Below are positions 61,416 through 64,000 of a DNA stretch of 64,000 nt, in pieces. Each line of letters starts with the position of its first letter. The stretch's first letter is position 1. The notes beneath the pieces are model-generated. The model was not told where the DNA came from and searched no databases. It saw only the letters and a list, made by a program, of their open reading frames with translations. Made by a program: the position numbers and the translations under genes. The DNA is from an uncultured Acidimicrobiales bacterium (GTDB lineage Bacteria; Actinomycetota; Acidimicrobiia; Acidimicrobiales; Bin134): positions 3,205,954 to 3,269,953 of the forward strand of contig OX638350.1 of the NCBI GenBank assembly GCA_951813325.1. The letters run 5' to 3'.

Positions 61416-62192
61416 TTAGAGGCGGTAGCCCCCATCCACGCCTATCACCTGTCCGGTGATGCTCACGCCCGCCTCTGATGCCAGCAACACCGCCATCGGG
61501 GCCAGCTCCTCGGGCGCCAAGATCCGGCGCTGGGCACTGTCGGCATGGGCATCGGCCCGAGCCTGGGCGGCGCTGACCCCCTGGGCCGCGGCCAGGCGTT
61601 CAAAGTCCACCAGCGAGGTGTTGGTCCACCCCGGACAGAGACAGTTCACCGTGATCCCATAGGGGGCGGCCGCCATCGCCAACTGCTTGGTCAACCCCAC
61701 CAAACCGTGCTTGGCTGCGGTGTAGCCCACGCTGGCCGCGGCTCTTTTTGATGCGCCCGAGCCGATGTTGATGATGCGGCCGTAACCTTGGTCTCGCATA
61801 GAAGGGAGAGCCTCCTGGCTGGTCCAAAAGGCTGAGACTAGGTTCAACCGCAAGGTGCCCATGAACGCCTCTGCGTCTCCCGAGAAAGGGTCGTGATTCC
61901 CCCCGGCTGAGCCCCCCACGTTGTTGACCAGCACGTCGATGCGTCCAAATTCGGCCAGTGCCGCCCGCACCGGCAACCGCGCCTCATCCTCGTCGGATGC
62001 ATCCGCCACCACCGCCAGCCCCTGTCCGCCCGCGCGGTCGATCTCGGCCACCACCGCATCAAGCTGTTCTCGAGTTCGAGATGACACCACCACCGTCGCT
62101 CCCTCATAGGCCATGGCCCGCGCAATCGCCCGGCCGATCCCCCGGCCGCCGCCGGTGATTACCGCAATCCGGTCCGCTAGCTGTCCGCTCAC
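61416..62192 (-). CDS. short-chain dehydrogenase/reductase
   Basis: 258 aa, GTG at 62192. Rossmann start AVITGGGRGIGRAIARAMAY, VLVNNVGGSAGG, INIGSGASKRAA (catalytic Ser), GYTAAKHGLVGLTKQLA (Tyr-x-x-x-Lys) and the terminal GQVIGVDGGYRL. NAD(P)-dependent; FabG-like length, substrate unknown. The -10-like TAGCCT 8 nt upstream lies partly in the terminal CTAG of the adjoining MITE. Confidence 0.93.
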   Translation of the reverse strand: MSGQLADRIAVITGGGRGIGRAIARAMAYEGATVVVSSRTREQLDAVVAEIDRAGGQGLAVVADASDEDEARLPVRAALAEFGRIDVLVNNVGGSAGGNHDPFSGDAEAFMGTLRLNLVSAFWTSQEALPSMRDQGYGRIINIGSGASKRAAASVGYTAAKHGLVGLTKQLAMAAAPYGITVNCLCPGWTNTSLVDFERLAAAQGVSAAQARADAHADSAQRRILAPEELAPMAVLLASEAGVSITGQVIGVDGGYRL

Positions 62193-62203
62193 CGCGACAA
62201 AGG

Positions 62204-62371
62204 CTAGTGGTGTGTCGTGGGTTTAGCGCCGTGGATTGCGACGGCAGCGGCGTTCCTCGCAAGGCGCACCGACGCAGCCATACTTCCAGCGTACGGCAAG
62301 GAGGGGCAACGCCGCGAGGGGCGTCGATGCCTAGCAGGACACGCGCGAATAAACCCACGACACACCACTAG
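62204..62371. mobile_element. MITE-like element, copy B
   Basis: 168 bp bounded by CTAGTGGTGTGTCGTGGGTT at 62204 and its near-perfect complement ending CACCACTAG at 62371 (TIR about 24 bp). The interior is the reverse-complement match of copy A at 37641-37807. No coding capacity. Inserted between two minus-strand genes. Confidence 0.9.
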
Positions 62372-62387
62372 TGGCGTGTGCTCGCCG

Positions 62388-62777
62388 TCAACCGTACGAG
62401 ATAGTCCGGTGGGCCAGCTTCCAGCCGCCTTCCGTGCGCACCAATCGATCTCGATACGTGCCGAACAGCGCGACCGACGGCTCGGCGGCGGTGTTCACCC
62501 AGAACTGCCAATAGGCGTCGGAAGTAGCCTCGTTGCCGTCCACCGCCACCGCCTGGGTGGTGATCACATGGCGAGTGTTGCTACCCGGTCCAACCGTTCC
62601 CGCCGCCCGTCGCTCAATGGCCCCCGCCAAGAGGTTCTCCCGCCCCCGAATAGCCGCCCCCGGCATCTCCCAAAGGGCATCGTCGGCGAACAACCCCGTG
62701 TACTCCTCCAAATCCCCCTCATCGGCCAACTGCGCCAGCCGGGCCACCACATTCCGAATCGCCGCATCATCGCTCAT
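62388..62777 (-). CDS. SnoaL-like (NTF2-fold) protein
   Basis: 129 aa, ATG at 62777, 6 nt after TAGTCT. DDAAIRNVVARLAQLADEGD, EEYTGLFADDALWEMPGA, VDGNEATSDAYWQFWV and GTYRDRLVRTEGGWKLAHRT are the SnoaL_4/NTF2-like pattern, a small cone-shaped domain that binds or isomerises polyketide- or steroid-like substrates. Next to an SDR and an amidohydrolase. Substrate unknown. Confidence 0.88.
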   Translation of the reverse strand: MSDDAAIRNVVARLAQLADEGDLEEYTGLFADDALWEMPGAAIRGRENLLAGAIERRAAGTVGPGSNTRHVITTQAVAVDGNEATSDAYWQFWVNTAAEPSVALFGTYRDRLVRTEGGWKLAHRTISYG

Positions 62778-62783
62778 GTCGAG

Positions 62784-62793
62784 AGACTAACTT
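62784..62793. promoter_or_regulatory. overlapping divergent -10 boxes
   Basis: Minus-strand TAGTCT (62789-62784) and plus-strand TAACTT (62788-62793) share two bases. Each ends 6 nt before its start codon (62777 minus; 62800 plus). The two genes are separated by only 22 bp, so both are probably transcribed leaderless from mutually exclusive promoters. Confidence 0.65.
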
Positions 62794-62799
62794 CGACCC

Positions 62800-64000
62800 A
62801 TGCACGACCTCGCCATCCGCGCCGGAACACTCGTCGACGGCACCGGCCAAGCACCGTTCACCGCGGATATCGCCGTCAACGGCGGCGCCATCACCGAGAT
62901 CGGCAATAACATCGGCTCAGCCCGCCAAGACCTCGACGCCGACGGCCTCCTGGTCACCCCCGGCTTCGTCGACATCCACACCCACTACGACGGGCAGATC
63001 TCCTGGGACCCCGACATGACTCCGTCGGTGTGGCATGGAGTGACCACCGTGGTGATGGGCAACTGCGGCGTGGGCTTCGCCCCGGTGCGCTCCGGCTCAG
63101 AGGAGTGGCTCATCGGTTTGATGGAAGGGGTGGAGGACATCCCCGGCGCCGCGCTGGCCGAGGGCATCGATTGGGAATGGGAGAGCTTCCCCGAATACCT
63201 CGACGCCGTCGAGCGCAAGCCCCGCACCATCGACGTGGCCGCCCAAGTGCCCCATGGTGCGCTCCGGGCCTACGTCATGGGTGAGCGGGGCGCCGACCAC
63301 AACAACCGCCCCACTCCCGCTGAGGTCGCCGAGATGGCCCGGCTGGCCGCCGAAGGCGTTGCCGCCGGCGCGGTGGGGTTCACCACCAGCCGCACCATCA
63401 ACCACAAGGCCAAAGACGGCGAGCCCACTCCCAGCCTCACCGCGGGCGCATCCGAGCTGTGGACCATTGCCGAGGCCGTGGGGCAAACCGGCAAGGGCGT
63501 GTTCGAGATGGTGGGCGACTGGGGAGACTTGGACGCCGAGTTCGACTTGGTGGCCGAGATGGCCCGAGTCAGCGGCCGTCCGCTGTCCATAACCATTGCC
63601 GTCCCCGACAGCCGCCCCGATCTGGGCCACCGGCTGCTCGACCGCATCGCCCGGGCCGACGCGGCGGGCATACCGCTCAGAGCCCAGGTGGCCAGCCGAC
63701 CGGTGGGCGTGCTCGTAGGTCTCCAATCCACGTACCACGCGCTCCTGTCATGTCCCAGCTACCACCAAATCGCCGCTCTGGACCATGCCGAGCGGGTGGC
63801 CCGGTTGCGCGAGCCCGAGGTGAGGGCCCGCCTCGTGGCCGAACTGGCTGCCCAGCCCGTCCACACCTTCAATCAACTCGACAAGCTCTTCCCGTTGGGC
63901 GAATTCCCCGATTATGAGCCTTCGCCCGATGCCAGCGTGGCTGCCGACGCCACCCGACGGGGGGTCGCCCCCCACGAGGCCCTCTACGAGGCCTTGCTGG
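62800..64000 (+). CDS. N-acyl-D-amino-acid deacylase/amidohydrolase (partial)
   Basis: About 400 codons seen, ATG at 62800, running off the window. [37 protein letters not shown] (HxH metal ligands), [20 protein letters not shown] (Cys and GNCG of D-aminoacylases), [26 protein letters not shown]. Metal-dependent amidohydrolase of the D-aminoacylase family. Neighbouring SnoaL-like and SDR genes leave the substrate open. Confidence 0.92.
   Translation, partial: MHDLAIRAGTLVDGTGQAPFTADIAVNGGAITEIGNNIGSARQDLDADGLLVTPGFVDIHTHYDGQISWDPDMTPSVWHGVTTVVMGNCGVGFAPVRSGSEEWLIGLMEGVEDIPGAALAEGIDWEWESFPEYLDAVERKPRTIDVAAQVPHGALRAYVMGERGADHNNRPTPAEVAEMARLAAEGVAAGAVGFTTSRTINHKAKDGEPTPSLTAGASELWTIAEAVGQTGKGVFEMVGDWGDLDAEFDLVAEMARVSGRPLSITIAVPDSRPDLGHRLLDRIARADAAGIPLRAQVASRPVGVLVGLQSTYHALLSCPSYHQIAALDHAERVARLREPEVRARLVAELAAQPVHTFNQLDKLFPLGEFPDYEPSPDASVAADATRRGVAPHEALYEALL

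Overview
The window is high-GC, actinobacterial in gene content and order, and best fits the class Acidimicrobiia (inference, no 16S here). Supporting points are SRP RNA followed by dnaX and recR, an acyl-CoA carboxylase beta subunit with a tiny epsilon-like partner, an ask-asd pair, and many genes whose start codon lies 6-7 nt after a TANNNT -10 box, the arrangement of leaderless actinobacterial transcripts.

Layout. 1-25.4 kb is accessory. 1-8.8 kb (minus strand) is a compact Tad-type pilus locus read from 8.77 kb down: small membrane proteins, a SAF-domain (CpaB-like) protein, a CpaF ATPase with an N-terminal TadZ-like extension, TadB, TadC, three TadE-like pseudopilins, a membrane protein with a winged-helix-like tail, then tandem copies of a secreted Cys-rich protein. 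8.8-15.8 kb is a second minus-strand run of secreted proteins and lipoproteins with calcium-loop-like DGDG motifs and His clusters. 15.8-21 kb is repeat-rich and eroded (a ~200-bp repeated leader, a 60-bp minisatellite, an Orc1/Cdc6-like ATPase, a relaxase fragment). 21.3-25.1 kb carries a two-gene Hachiman-type defence system (HamA nuclease, HamB helicase).

26.75-28.16 kb is a small core segment bounded by two tRNA-Ser genes (GCU and UGA), each with an IS481-family element inserted at its 3' end and a 15-16 bp duplication that regenerates the tRNA end. 28.2-37.8 kb is a second accessory block: an integrase fragment cut by an IS5-family element, an excalibur-domain fragment, a metallophosphoesterase, a NERD nuclease, and a three-gene overlapping operon (dead tyrosine recombinase, AAA+ ATPase, unrecognised partner) that I regard as the best candidate for an undescribed system. 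A ~167-bp MITE ends this block.

37.9-41.5 kb is an ABC exporter pair. 41.6-45.7 kb is a third accessory block (AlbA_2/Schlafen-like protein; AbiEii-like toxin with a zinc-ribbon/wHTH partner) next to a third tRNA-Ser (GGA). 45.8-64 kb is mostly core metabolism and information processing: SRP RNA, dnaX, recR, thiolase, 5'-3' exonuclease, nitronate monooxygenase, LOG protein, acyl-CoA carboxylase, MOSC protein, Aat, a double cyclophilin, aspartokinase, Asd, a second Orc1-like ATPase, MazG-like, SDR, a second MITE copy, SnoaL-like, and an amidohydrolase that runs off the end.

The main theme is that all three tRNA-Ser genes have accessory DNA on their 3' side, so tRNA-Ser 3' ends look like the integration hot spots of this region.
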